Of a stretch of DNA of 63,279 nucleotides, positions 43,763 to 52,672 are shown piece after piece. Positions within the stretch are counted from its first letter, which is position 1, and each line of letters begins with the position of its first letter. Source of the stretch: Clostridia bacterium (GTDB lineage Bacteria > Bacillota > Clostridia > UBA1381); assembly GCA_017443895.1 (NCBI GenBank), contig JAFSXU010000071.1, positions 1-63,279 of the forward strand, given 5' to 3'. The notes under the pieces were generated by a model. The model was given only the letters and a program-made list of their open reading frames with translations, ran no database searches and had not been told where the DNA came from. Both the position numbers and the translations under genes were made by a program.

Positions 43763-44797
43763 TTATATTGCTTCAAATTTGTACTCGGTTGTTGTATCGT
43801 ACTTTTCGCCCTTTTTCAAGATTGGGGACGGATAATGTGAAAAGCTCATTGCATTTGGGAAACACTGTGTTTCAAGGCATATACCGCTATGGATTGTATA
43901 TACTGCCCCATCCTTGCAAACTCTGCCCTCTTCTATGGAATTACCCGAATATATCTGCACTCCCGGCTGATCGGTGTATGCACTCATTTTTACGGTATCG
44001 CCCAAAAGCTCGGCAAATTTTCTGTAACCTGTGCCGTTTAACGGGAAATTATGATCATATCCGCCAAACATCTTAATCTGCTCAAAATCCGAATTAAAAT
44101 CAGCGCCTACTGCCTTTGGAGTTGTAAAATCAAACGGAGTGCCAAAAACCTTATGCACCTCGCCTGTCGGCATACACTCATCGGTATTTGGAGTATAGAA
44201 ATCGGCATTTAACCAAAGTGTGTGGTTATCAATCGTACCCGAATTATGACCGTTAAGGTTAAAATATGAATGGTTTGTCATATTTAAAACCGTATCTTGA
44301 TCACTTTGCGCCTCATAATGTATTTTTATTGAATTTTGTGCTGTTACCGTGTATGTAACACATACATGAACCTCACCCGGGAAACCCTCGTCGCCGTCAA
44401 GACTTATATGTGTTAAGATAAGCTGAGGCTCGTCACTGTCAACCGCTTTTGCCGACCAGAGCGCTTTGTCCCAGCCTTTAATACCGCCGTGTAAATTGTT
44501 GTTGCCGTTGTTCTTTGCAAGGGTGTATTTTTTACCGTTTAACTCAAACTCGGCTTTTGCAATTCTGTTTGCGTGTCTGCCGACAAGCGCGCCGAAATAG
44601 CCGTTGTTGTTAAAATACTCCTCCAATGTGTCCCTGCCAAGAACTACATCCTTGCCGTTAAAATTTATGGCGCGGATAATTCCGCCGTAGTTTGTGATTT
44701 CAACACTAAAGCCCTTGCCGTTATCAAGCGTGTATAAATTTGCAACCTCACCCGACGGCATTTTTCCAAATTCCCTTACTGTAATACTCATATCCAT
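43763..44797 (-). CDS. galM: Aldose 1-epimerase (galactose mutarotase)
   Basis: A 344-residue sugar epimerase that converts alpha to beta aldoses. Family landmarks are GRHANRIAKAEF near 73, MTNHSYFNLNGHNSG near 173 with the catalytic His, and GICLETQCFPNAMS near 306 with the catalytic Glu. No signal peptide. It follows feoAB on the same strand, with a 36-bp gap, and is probably independent. Confidence 0.93.
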   Translation of the reverse strand: MDMSITVREFGKMPSGEVANLYTLDNGKGFSVEITNYGGIIRAINFNGKDVVLGRDTLEEYFNNNGYFGALVGRHANRIAKAEFELNGKKYTLAKNNGNNNLHGGIKGWDKALWSAKAVDSDEPQLILTHISLDGDEGFPGEVHVCVTYTVTAQNSIKIHYEAQSDQDTVLNMTNHSYFNLNGHNSGTIDNHTLWLNADFYTPNTDECMPTGEVHKVFGTPFDFTTPKAVGADFNSDFEQIKMFGGYDHNFPLNGTGYRKFAELLGDTVKMSAYTDQPGVQIYSGNSIEEGRVCKDGAVYTIHSGICLETQCFPNAMSFSHYPSPILKKGEKYDTTTEYKFEAI

Positions 44798-44861
44798 TAC
44801 CTCACATAAAAATTTAGTTATTGCTATTGTATCACAATATATATGTTTTGTATAGAAAAAA

Positions 44862-44888
44862 GTGCGACAAATATCATTTTTGTCACAC
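44862..44888 (-). terminator. Terminator of the second XRE gene
   Basis: GTGTGACAAA and TTTGTCGCAC form a stem of about 10 bp with a mismatch, loop 7 nt, followed on the minus strand by TTTTTTC. Confidence 0.7.
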
Positions 44889-44898
44889 TCGGTTTAAT

Positions 44899-45201
44899 TT
44901 ATTTCCTACACTGCTTATTTAATCTTATAAATTCATTAACCATATCTGAAACTATAGCAATTTGTTCATCTGTAAGGTGTTCAACATTGATGGTTTTTTG
45001 TCTGTCCAAATCCAGCAAAAAATCTGTACTAACCCCAAATTCATTTGAAAGCTTAATAAGCATATCAAGACTCGGCAATCTTAAATCCTGCTCATAACTT
45101 GAAATCAGGCTTTTTGTAACCGATAATTTGTCTGCTAACACTTGCTGGCTGTAATTTTTACTTTTTCGTAATTGCTTTAGTTTCTGAGCAAAATCCTGCA
45201 T
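44899..45201 (-). CDS. XRE-family regulator facing the stalk-protein cluster
   Basis: A 100-residue regulator. The start MQDFAQKLKQLRKSKNYSQQ is chosen because GAGGTGAT lies just before it; longer readings lack a ribosome site. The helix-turn-helix covers about residues 5-60 (SQQVLADKLSVTKSLISSYE). The C terminus is charged. It is divergent from three secreted proteins, and a perfect 19-bp palindrome lies between, so it probably regulates them. Confidence 0.87.
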   Translation of the reverse strand: MQDFAQKLKQLRKSKNYSQQVLADKLSVTKSLISSYEQDLRLPSLDMLIKLSNEFGVSTDFLLDLDRQKTINVEHLTDEQIAIVSDMVNEFIRLNKQCRK

Positions 45202-45241
45202 TATTATCACCTCACTACCACTGTTAGTATACATCACATTT

Positions 45242-45260
45242 ATATTACTAATAGTAATAT
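45242..45260. promoter_or_regulatory. Perfect 19-bp palindrome, candidate XRE operator
   Basis: ATATTACTA-A-TAGTAATAT is a perfect palindrome. It lies 17 bp before the plus-strand promoter and near the XRE start on the other side, so one regulator could act on both. Confidence 0.6.
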
Positions 45261-45277
45261 ATTTATATTCGTTTAAG

Positions 45278-45306
45278 TTGACAAATTATTTCCCCTATGC
45301 TATACT
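45278..45306 (+). promoter_or_regulatory. Strong promoter of the stalk-protein cluster
   Basis: TTGACA, 17 bases, TATACT, near consensus. It leads to a leader of about 140 nt before the first gene. Confidence 0.8.
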
Positions 45307-45450
45307 CAATTTAACCAAATATTACGGCACTTTATACGGTAATAAGGCACTTTTATAACAAACGGAGGTGATTTTAATTTTTACTTTGCCTGATTTGAGT
45401 GTATTACTGCCTGTAATATAAAAATGATGATATAAAGGAGAAAACAAAAA
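45307..45450 (+). promoter_or_regulatory. Leader region with an orphan ribosome site
   Basis: The leader contains two GGCACTTTAT-like repeats and ACGGAGGTGATT at about 45361, a strong ribosome site. No ATG follows at the right distance; the only short frame would start at a TTG (LPDLSVLLPVI). A real AAAGGAG is seen again just before the first gene. A leader peptide or regulatory structure is possible. Confidence 0.35.
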
Positions 45451-46506
45451 ATGAAAAAAATCTTATCAGCTTTAACTGCAATTACTCTGTTAGCAGGCGC
45501 AACCGCTATAAACGCAAGCGCATTTACGCTGTCAAGCTATGCAACCGATTTAAAGGTATATTTAAACGGTGAAAATGTATATGCAGACTCAGAAAATCAG
45601 CCATGCATTATGAATGACCGCACAATGGTACAAATAAGACCTATTTTTGAAAAATTAGGCTATACCGCAGAGTATAATGATGCAACAAAAACAGCTGTGT
45701 TTAAACCACAGCCAAAATCTGGAGAGCAAGCGCCTATTAGCTTTACTGACAACAGCTACTCTGTAAATAAGCTATCCAGCGATGACGGTTCTGTTGCTGA
45801 ATCCATCAATATTGATGTACCGGCTACAATTTATAATGACACATTCTATGTTCCACTAAGAGCATTTTGTGATGCGGTAAGTAGCCTATCAATAGATTGG
45901 GATAGTGCATCAAGGAGTGTTTATTTAACAAATGGAAGAGAAACCGTTTCATCAACAAATGCCAAGGTTTTACCCGGCAACTACTGCGCATATTCAGGAG
46001 ATACTCCTATTGCGAATCTTGACATTGCTGCCAATAACGATGAAACTATCTATATAAACTATGTGAGAAAACTTGATAGAAATGGGTATAGCATAGCAAT
46101 TACCATGACGCCACAAGATGATGGCACATATATGGTACAAGGCGAAAACAGGAGATATATTATAAAGCCTATTGATGAAAATACCGTTATGTTGACAATA
46201 GATGATGGGTATCCTGAGACTCTAACCTTCACAAAAATATCTACTGACGCTGAAAACATTTCTTTGACTGCAGATGAAGCAAAAGAAGAGATTAAAAAAC
46301 GGTTATCTGATTCAGGTCAATGGTCTGACGATTACACGCTCATAGTACGCTCGCTTGAACAGTATAATGGCAAGGAATACTATGTTATTCAATGTCGCCA
46401 AATGACTGATACTCGCACAATCGGCATGGGCTGGTACTCAGTGTCAAAAGACGGAACAGATATACTGGAAAGTGATATAAATGGACAAGTACTTGAAACT
46501 TATTAA
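45451..46506 (+). CDS. Secreted stalk-domain protein
   Basis: A 351-residue protein with a signal peptide (MKKILSALTAITLLAGATAI) and a copper amine oxidase N-terminal-type stalk domain of two halves: LKVYLNGENVYADSENQPCI and NDRTMVQIRPIFEKLGYTAE. A lipocalin-like beta region follows (PGNYCAYSGDTPIANLDIAA). The C terminus is a small alpha/beta domain (SLEQYNGKEYYVIQCRQMTD). No enzyme motif is recognised. It opens the cluster with M23 and S8 proteases and may be a cell-wall-binding partner. Confidence 0.75.
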   Translation: MKKILSALTAITLLAGATAINASAFTLSSYATDLKVYLNGENVYADSENQPCIMNDRTMVQIRPIFEKLGYTAEYNDATKTAVFKPQPKSGEQAPISFTDNSYSVNKLSSDDGSVAESINIDVPATIYNDTFYVPLRAFCDAVSSLSIDWDSASRSVYLTNGRETVSSTNAKVLPGNYCAYSGDTPIANLDIAANNDETIYINYVRKLDRNGYSIAITMTPQDDGTYMVQGENRRYIIKPIDENTVMLTIDDGYPETLTFTKISTDAENISLTADEAKEEIKKRLSDSGQWSDDYTLIVRSLEQYNGKEYYVIQCRQMTDTRTIGMGWYSVSKDGTDILESDINGQVLETY

Positions 46507-46529
46507 CAAGCAGATAGACGGACAATATT

Positions 46530-46643
46530 ATGAAAAAGATATTACTTATATTCTTTAGTTTTATTGTTACAGTAGTCATGTCAGTATCATCGGTTGCATT
46601 TGCAGCCGATGATATATCTGTATTTTTAAATAATGAAAGGTAG
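46530..46643 (+). pseudogene. Truncated stalk-protein remnant
   Basis: A 37-residue frame: signal-like MKKILLIFFSFIVTVVMSVS, then VAFAADDISVFLNNER and a stop. DISVFLNN is the start of a stalk domain like that of neighbours. The rest is missing, so this looks like a cut-down copy of a secreted stalk gene. It might still give a small exported peptide. Confidence 0.5.
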
Positions 46644-46655
46644 GCGAGATTTATT

Positions 46656-48344
46656 ATGAAAAAGAAATTTCTATGCTGTATACTTGCGGTATCTATATCA
46701 TTGCCATTTGTTTCGGTAGATGCAGCAAAAAATATGGGATATAAATGGCCTGTACCCGGCTATTCTATGACAAACCCATTTACGGGAACATCAAAAAGCG
46801 ATCACAGAGGTATTGATATTGCAACAAGTGGTGTTGCTGCAAATGTCTATGCAGCAAAAAGTGGAACTATAATGAAGTTCTATAATAATTGCGAACATAT
46901 ATCGCAAAGAACATCATGCAACGATGGAATCGGAAATGGCATGATGATTGATCATGGTGATGGTACATTTACACAATATGCACATATGACACTTAACTCT
47001 TTTCCATCAAATATATATGTTGGAGCATATGTAGAACAAGGACAATTTTTAGGAAAAGTCGGCAGTTCGGGAATGTCCACAGGTTATCATTTGCATTTTG
47101 AATTGAGAACTGGAACCAATCATAACAACTATTGGAGCAATACACCTGTTAATGCACTTGATTATATGGATGTAGATGACACAGGTAATTACAGCGGTGG
47201 CGGTTCTGTAACTTCATCAGTATCTGTAACAACAACCGATGTTAAAAACATATCGGAAACAAATGCGACGGTATACGGTCAAGTTTCGTATTCAGGTTCC
47301 CGTCCCAGTGAGGTTGGTATTTATTTCGGCACATCGTCAACTAATATGAATAAGGTTGCACGAGACAGCATAAATCATAACAAAAACCCATTTGACATGT
47401 GGTATGATTTAAATGCCGAAGCAGGGCAATATTTATCTCCGGGAACCACATACTACTGGCAGTGTTATGCCATTGTTGACGGAAACGAAACCAAAGGAGA
47501 AGTAAAATCATTCACATCAAAAGGTCCTACTCCTGTTAATTCATCAGTATCAGTAACAACAACCGATGCACAAAATATATCTGAAACAAACGCTACTGTA
47601 TATGGCAAAGTTTCCTATTCAGGCTCTCGCCCAAGCGAAGTTGGTATTTATTTCGGCACATCGTCAACTAATATGAATAAGGTTGCAAGGGATAGCATAA
47701 ATCATAACAAAAACCCATTTGACATGTGGTATGATTTAAATGCCGAAGCAGGACAATATTTATCTCCGGGAATCACATACTACTGGCAGTGTTATGCCAT
47801 TGTCGACGGAAACGAAACCAAAGGAGAAGTAAAATCATTTATTTCTGCAGGATCTACTCCTGCACCCATACCAACTGCTACTCCAACCCCTTCTCCCACA
47901 CCTTTGCCAATAGTTACCCCTACCCCTACACCTGCACCGGCTGAAAAAGAAACCCCTGTGCCGATTACGCCCATAAAAAACTATAGCTCAGCTTATGTGC
48001 TAACTGTATATAGTGGAAAAAATCCACAAATAGCCATAAATGATAGATTGGTAAAATTTTATGATGCGCAGCCTTTTATTGACTTGAATAACCGCACACA
48101 AGTGCCAATAAGAGCAGTATCTGAAATGTTGAATTGTGATGTAGATTGGATATCTGAAACTCACACGGCAATAATTACTATGGAAAATGGAGATTCAGTT
48201 GTTATAGTCGTAGGTAGTAATACAATGATAGTAAACGGTAGCAGAGTAAAAATGGATACTACGGCACTAATCAAAGAAGAGCGCACATACATTCCAGTTA
48301 GATCTGTCGCTGAAGCATTGGGACTAACCGTAGAATGGGTATAA
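46656..48344 (+). CDS. Secreted M23 peptidase with repeat modules and stalk domain
   Basis: A 562-residue secreted endopeptidase. Order: signal peptide (1-23), M23 peptidase with HRGID (His50, Asp54) and GYHLHFE (His145, His147) near 30-170, then two repeats of about 100 residues (SETNATVYGQVSYSGSRPSE and SETNATVYGKVSYSGSRPSE), then a Pro/Thr linker (TPTPSPTPLPIVTPTPTPAP). It ends with a stalk domain near 450-562. M23 enzymes cut peptidoglycan cross-links. The two repeats are near-identical in DNA, so this is a recent duplication. It lies 19 bp before the subtilisin gene and is probably cotranscribed with it. Confidence 0.85.
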   Translation: MKKKFLCCILAVSISLPFVSVDAAKNMGYKWPVPGYSMTNPFTGTSKSDHRGIDIATSGVAANVYAAKSGTIMKFYNNCEHISQRTSCNDGIGNGMMIDHGDGTFTQYAHMTLNSFPSNIYVGAYVEQGQFLGKVGSSGMSTGYHLHFELRTGTNHNNYWSNTPVNALDYMDVDDTGNYSGGGSVTSSVSVTTTDVKNISETNATVYGQVSYSGSRPSEVGIYFGTSSTNMNKVARDSINHNKNPFDMWYDLNAEAGQYLSPGTTYYWQCYAIVDGNETKGEVKSFTSKGPTPVNSSVSVTTTDAQNISETNATVYGKVSYSGSRPSEVGIYFGTSSTNMNKVARDSINHNKNPFDMWYDLNAEAGQYLSPGITYYWQCYAIVDGNETKGEVKSFISAGSTPAPIPTATPTPSPTPLPIVTPTPTPAPAEKETPVPITPIKNYSSAYVLTVYSGKNPQIAINDRLVKFYDAQPFIDLNNRTQVPIRAVSEMLNCDVDWISETHTAIITMENGDSVVIVVGSNTMIVNGSRVKMDTTALIKEERTYIPVRSVAEALGLTVEWV

Positions 48345-48363
48345 CGCACAGAGGAGAACACTT

Positions 48364-50571
48364 ATGAAAAAAATACTCTCTGTGATTGCTGCCACAATCA
48401 TATCATTTAATCATGTATATGTATCGGCACAACATGGAATTCCGTTTGATAAAAATGATTTTAATACACAGGTTGCAGAACTTGTTTCTGAAACTATGAG
48501 TGATGATTACATAGGCTCTTTAAGTCTTACCATTGATTCAAGCATTATGACTCTTGATGGTGAAGATCTGAAAATTGATAACGAGGGTTCTGCTCCCGTC
48601 ATAGAAAATGATACTACCCTGCTCCCCATACGCGGTGTTGCAGAAGCGATAGGTTGCGAAGTAGAATATGAGTCAAAAACTCAATCCATTTCACTATCAA
48701 ACTCCGAAACAGAGGTTAATTTACAGATTGGCAGTGATGAAATAGAGATAAATGGACAGGTATCACAAATGCCTATTGCGGCAAAGGTTGAAAATGACAG
48801 AACGCTCATTCCACTAAGAGCCACAACAGAGGCGTTGGGTTGTGATGTGTCATGGGAGCAGGATACACAATCCATAACCCTTACAAAGCCGTATCAGACA
48901 AAACGAGTAATCGTTTACTCAGAAAATGCTGATACCACCAATGCAGACACTGTTATTGTGGGTAATGGCATGACGGTTTTACAGTTTGATACCGAAAATG
49001 AAGCAAGAAAGTGTGTTTTGCTAAATGAAAACGACGGTAAGCTTGCAGAACCTGACTATGTTCATAAAGAGGATTCCACACTGTCATGGGGAACGGAAAA
49101 AATACAGGCTCCGCATTATAGCACTGCATACGCAACAAATCAAACAGCTTTAACGGTTGCCGTAATTGATACAGGCTTGGACAGCTCACATCCTTGCTTT
49201 AAAAACCGTGTGATAACGGGGTATAATATGATTTCCACAGGCTCTGCAAGGGATGAGCGAGGGCATGGTACACATGTTGCAAGTACTATAGCCGATGTTA
49301 CTTCAGGCTTTGAAAAGATAAAAATACTGCCTATAAAAGTGTTCGGAAAGGAAGGATCAACAACTTCACTGATAGTCAGCGCCGGTATAGACAGGGCGGT
49401 ATCTGAAGGAGCCAAGGTTATCAACCTAAGCCTTGGCGGAATTGGTAAAAGCAGCAGTGAAACAGCTTCCATAAACAGAGCGTTAAATAGTGATGTTACC
49501 GTAATCACTTCAGCAGGTAATAAAAATCTTAATTTAAACAGCACTTATTGCACTCCGGCTTGTATTCCGGGAGTTGTTACTGTATCGGCACTCAACTCTG
49601 ATAATAAAAAGTCCGAATACAGCAATTACGGCAACGGAATAATAGATATTTCCGCTCCCGGTGATAATATCATCGGTGCTGATATAGGAGGCGGTACCTC
49701 TGTAAAGAGTGGAACATCAATGGCAGCACCGCATATATCCGGTGCCATAGCTCTTGTAAGAAGTACAAATCCTTCCTATTCGTCTAAAAATGCTATAAAT
49801 GCTATAAAGAGTTCTGCAAAAAACCTGGGAGACAGTTCATATTACGGTGTGGGTATAGCGGATTTGTCAAAATTAGTTAAAATCATAAATACACCAGCTC
49901 CCGCTACACCGTCACCAGTAGAACCCATACCCTCTGACACAACCGTCACAACAACCGAAGCAGTTAATATAACATATTCAAATGCAACGGTTTATGGTCG
50001 CGTATCTTATAGCGGAGCAAAGCCAACAGAAGTAGGTATCTACTTTGGAACATCGCCAAATAATATGAATAAGGTTGCAAAAGATACATATATTACTCAT
50101 AATAAAAATCCGTTTGATATGTGGTATGATATAAATTCTGATGCAGGATTAACACTGTCTGACAATACTACTTATTATTGGCAATGCTATGCAATTACAG
50201 ATGGTATTGAAATAAAAGGCGATATTAGATCCTTCGTGACGCAAGGTGGCTTAAGCGATATACTTAATATAACTACAGGAATAGCGGACTCATTTTACAA
50301 TGATAATGCTACTGTACACGGATCTGCTTCATATTCAGGTTCAAAACCTACAGAAGTCGGTTTGTATTTCGGTACTTCGCAGAATAAGATGAGCAAGGTT
50401 GCCAAGGATATTTCCATCACTCATAATAAAAACCCATTTGATATATGGTATGACTTGAACAGCGAAGCAAATATACATCTAAAAAGCGGTACAAGATATT
50501 ATTACCAAATTTATGGAATACAAAATGGAAAAGAAGTAAAAGGAACTATAAATTCATTTACTGCTCCGTAG
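48364..50571 (+). CDS. Secreted S8 subtilisin with stalk domain and shared repeats
   Basis: A 735-residue secreted serine protease. Order: signal peptide, a stalk domain near 50-175 (ENDTTLLPIRGVAEAIGCEV), then the peptidase S8 domain with Asp in VAVIDTGLD, His in RGHGTHVAS, and Ser in SGTSMAAPHI. It ends with two repeats of about 100 residues that match those of the M23 neighbour (ATVYGRVSYSGAKPTEVGIY). The triad is intact. There is no lipobox or sortase site; the stalk domain may bind the cell surface. It ends at a strong bidirectional terminator. Confidence 0.87.
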   Translation: MKKILSVIAATIISFNHVYVSAQHGIPFDKNDFNTQVAELVSETMSDDYIGSLSLTIDSSIMTLDGEDLKIDNEGSAPVIENDTTLLPIRGVAEAIGCEVEYESKTQSISLSNSETEVNLQIGSDEIEINGQVSQMPIAAKVENDRTLIPLRATTEALGCDVSWEQDTQSITLTKPYQTKRVIVYSENADTTNADTVIVGNGMTVLQFDTENEARKCVLLNENDGKLAEPDYVHKEDSTLSWGTEKIQAPHYSTAYATNQTALTVAVIDTGLDSSHPCFKNRVITGYNMISTGSARDERGHGTHVASTIADVTSGFEKIKILPIKVFGKEGSTTSLIVSAGIDRAVSEGAKVINLSLGGIGKSSSETASINRALNSDVTVITSAGNKNLNLNSTYCTPACIPGVVTVSALNSDNKKSEYSNYGNGIIDISAPGDNIIGADIGGGTSVKSGTSMAAPHISGAIALVRSTNPSYSSKNAINAIKSSAKNLGDSSYYGVGIADLSKLVKIINTPAPATPSPVEPIPSDTTVTTTEAVNITYSNATVYGRVSYSGAKPTEVGIYFGTSPNNMNKVAKDTYITHNKNPFDMWYDINSDAGLTLSDNTTYYWQCYAITDGIEIKGDIRSFVTQGGLSDILNITTGIADSFYNDNATVHGSASYSGSKPTEVGLYFGTSQNKMSKVAKDISITHNKNPFDIWYDLNSEANIHLKSGTRYYYQIYGIQNGKEVKGTINSFTAP

Positions 50572-50577
50572 CAATGC

Positions 50578-50614
50578 AAAAACAGGGCTTTCGTATCACG
50601 AAAGCCCTGTTTTT
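50578..50614. terminator. Bidirectional terminator between the subtilisin and rpsR genes
   Basis: AACAGGGCTTTCGT and ACGAAAGCCCTGTT form a perfect stem of 14 bp or more with a 3-nt loop and flanking A/T runs. It ends both converging transcripts. Confidence 0.9.
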
Positions 50615-50622
50615 AAATTTCA

Positions 50623-50889
50623 TTATTCAGCAACGAATGGTAATAATGCAACAATTCTTGCACGCTTGATAGCTGTTGTAAGCTGTCTCTGATGCTTTGC
50701 GCAGTTACCGCTGATGCGTCTTGGAACGATTTTACCACGCTCTGACACATATCTTCTTAACTTTGCTGTATCCTTGTAATCAATATAATCAACCTTATCT
50801 ACACAGAACATACAAACCTTTTTCTTAGGTCTTCTTGCTCTTAAAGGTCTTTCACTTCTCTCAGCCATGAGACTATTCCTCCTTGTCAA
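50623..50889 (-). CDS. rpsR: Ribosomal protein S18
   Basis: An 88-residue 30S protein. [20 protein letters not shown] near 20 and the ending [19 protein letters not shown] are typical of S18; the Cys pair suggests a zinc-bound C+ form. It closes the rpsF-ssb-rpsR operon. Confidence 0.97.
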   Translation of the reverse strand: MTRRNSLMAERSERPLRARRPKKKVCMFCVDKVDYIDYKDTAKLRRYVSERGKIVPRRISGNCAKHQRQLTTAIKRARIVALLPFVAE

Positions 50890-50911
50890 TTTTTATCATT
50901 TCTTTACGCCC

Positions 50912-51391
50912 TTAGAACGGGAGATCATCCTCACTGCCGTCTAAATCGGCAAATCCCATTGCGTCAAAGTCGCCGCCAAAATCGTCGTTTGACGGAGCAG
51001 GAGCGCTCGGTACATTGTTATATGCAGGAGCCGAGCTCTGTGCATAAGTGCCGTTTCCTCCCTCTGACTGGTTCTGATTTCTTCCGCCGTTAAAGCTTAC
51101 CTCGTCAACAACAACATCGGTTGCATAATGTCTCTGACCGTCGTTGCCGTCCCAGCTTCTTGTCTGAATGCTACCGCATAACTGAATACCGCTGCCCTTA
51201 CGGAAATACTTACTGACAAACTCAGCAGTCTGTCTCCATGCAATACAGCTTATAAAATCAGCCTGCGTCTGCCCGTCTCTCTGATACCGTCTTGATACTG
51301 CAACGGTAAATCTCGCTGTCGGGATACCGTTTGGAGTCTGACGAAGCTCAGGGTCACGAGCCAAATTTCCGACTAAAATTACTTTGTTCAT
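50912..51391 (-). CDS. ssb: Single-stranded DNA-binding protein
   Basis: A 159-residue SSB. It has the OB fold start NKVILVGNLARDPELRQTPN and a disordered Gly/Asn/Pro-rich region. The acidic tail ends in DLDGSEDDLPF, the site that recruits partner proteins. It lies between rpsF and rpsR, the conserved order. Confidence 0.96.
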   Translation of the reverse strand: MNKVILVGNLARDPELRQTPNGIPTARFTVAVSRRYQRDGQTQADFISCIAWRQTAEFVSKYFRKGSGIQLCGSIQTRSWDGNDGQRHYATDVVVDEVSFNGGRNQNQSEGGNGTYAQSSAPAYNNVPSAPAPSNDDFGGDFDAMGFADLDGSEDDLPF

Positions 51392-51421
51392 TTAATCACA
51401 CCGCTTTCTCAAAACAGATCC

Positions 51422-51721
51422 TTAGGCGTCTTTTCTGATAACGATTGTTCTTAAAATACCGTCTGTAATCTTGTACTGTCTTTCAAGCTCCTTCGGGAAC
51501 TCTGCTACAGCCTTGAAGTTTACAAGGTAATAAACACCCTCTGTTTTGTCATTGATTTCATAAGCAAGCTTACGCTTACCCCACTCATCAACAGATTCAA
51601 GCTCACCGTTCTTTTCGATAAGTGATACGAACTTATCCTTAAGAGCTGTTATGCTTTCCTCATCAAGTGATGCGTCAATGATAAAAATTGTTTCATAGCT
51701 GTTTAAGATTTTTTCAGCCAT
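51422..51721 (-). CDS. rpsF: Ribosomal protein S6
   Basis: A 99-residue 30S protein that pairs with S18. The start MAEKILNSYETIFIIDASLD is chosen since AAGGAGGTG lies just upstream; the longer reading starts within the leader hairpins. S6 features run through to YKITDGILRTIVIRKDA. It is followed by ssb and rpsR. Confidence 0.96.
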   Translation of the reverse strand: MAEKILNSYETIFIIDASLDEESITALKDKFVSLIEKNGELESVDEWGKRKLAYEINDKTEGVYYLVNFKAVAEFPKELERQYKITDGILRTIVIRKDA

Positions 51722-51805
51722 TTTCTGCACCTCCTTATGGACTTTAGTCCCAAGAACTCCTCTTGGGCAAGGATACTTGCACTCATTGCAAGCCTTATGA
51801 TTATA
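51722..51805 (-). promoter_or_regulatory. Structured rpsF leader
   Basis: Reading minus, three hairpins follow: CTTGCA/TGCAAG, CCCAAGA/TCTTGGG and GGAC/GTCC, ending at the ribosome site. It is in the same place as known S6:S18 autoregulatory leaders of Firmicutes; the exact consensus was not checked. Confidence 0.55.
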
Positions 51806-51829
51806 CACCAATAAGTCAGATTTTGTCAA
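51800..51829 (-). promoter_or_regulatory. Promoter of the rpsF-ssb-rpsR operon
   Basis: On the minus strand TTGACA, 18 bases, TATAAT, consensus boxes. Confidence 0.85.
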
Positions 51830-51885
51830 GTACTTTTTTACAATTTTATTTCAATCTACATCGCCAAGCATAATTTATCTTTTTT

Positions 51886-52114
51886 ACGGCGGATTGATTT
51901 TTGATGCAGAACGAATGAAAAGGGCTTTTGGTAGTATATAGATACAGCGAAAGTGCTTTTCATGCATAGTTTACGGTCTGTGCAAAAGGGAACCGCCGTA
52001 AAGGCGGATTTGTTTTTGATGCAGAACGAATGAAAAGGGCTTTTGGTAGTATATAAATACAGCGAAAGTGCTTTTCATTCGTAGCTTGCGGTCTGCGCAA
52101 AAAGAAACCGCCGT
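51886..52114. repeat. Tandem pair of about 115-bp structured repeats
   Basis: Two near-identical units (about 51886-52002 and 52003-52114) each run from GGCGGATT to AACCGCCGTAA. Each has GAACGAATGAAAAG and CTTTTCAT-like arms that can pair, and flanking GGCGG/CCGCC arms. No protein is encoded. They could be a duplicated small RNA or a miniature element; the stretch is otherwise gene-free. Confidence 0.65.
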
Positions 52115-52117
52115 AAG

Positions 52118-52660
52118 TTAGCCTAAAATTGCCTTTGCTTTAAGTATTGCGATGGCGGTTTTTGCATCGGTAATTTTATTGTCCATAACCATTTGATACA
52201 GCGTATCGAGCGGATATTTCTCAACATTTAAAAACTCGCCCTCGTCAAGGTTTTGTCCCTGCCATGTTAAATCCGTGCCAAGATAGAGGCTTAGAACCTC
52301 CTCACAGTATCCGGGCGTTGCATAGTAGCTTCCCAAAGGTATAACCTTGCCTGCCTTATAGCCTGTTTCCTCGATGATTTCACGCTCTGCGCAAACTTTG
52401 GGATCTTCGCCGTATTCCAGCTTACCTGCAGGAATTTCAAGTATCATTTCCTTTGCCGCAATGCGGTACTGGCGCACCATTAAAACATTTCTGTCCTCAT
52501 CAACTGTTATCATGCCTGCGCCGCCGGGGTGTGCGATAAGCTCACGCTTTGCCGCTTTTCCGTCAGGCAATACCACATCTTCTACTCTTAATTTTACTAC
52601 TTTGCCGTCAAATATCTTCTCAACGGCAACAGTCTTTTCCTCAAAATTTTTTATATCCAT
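52118..52660 (-). CDS. nudF: ADP-ribose pyrophosphatase (Nudix hydrolase)
   Basis: A 180-residue Nudix enzyme that cleaves ADP-ribose. The Nudix box is GKLEYGEDPKVCAEREIIEE followed by TG near 78. The N-terminal strand region (FDGKVVKLRVEDVVLPDGKA) and length match the ADPRase group. It lies 12 bp after the methyltransferase gene. Confidence 0.9.
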   Translation of the reverse strand: MDIKNFEEKTVAVEKIFDGKVVKLRVEDVVLPDGKAAKRELIAHPGGAGMITVDEDRNVLMVRQYRIAAKEMILEIPAGKLEYGEDPKVCAEREIIEETGYKAGKVIPLGSYYATPGYCEEVLSLYLGTDLTWQGQNLDEGEFLNVEKYPLDTLYQMVMDNKITDAKTAIAILKAKAILG

Positions 52661-52672
52661 TTTTATCGCTCC

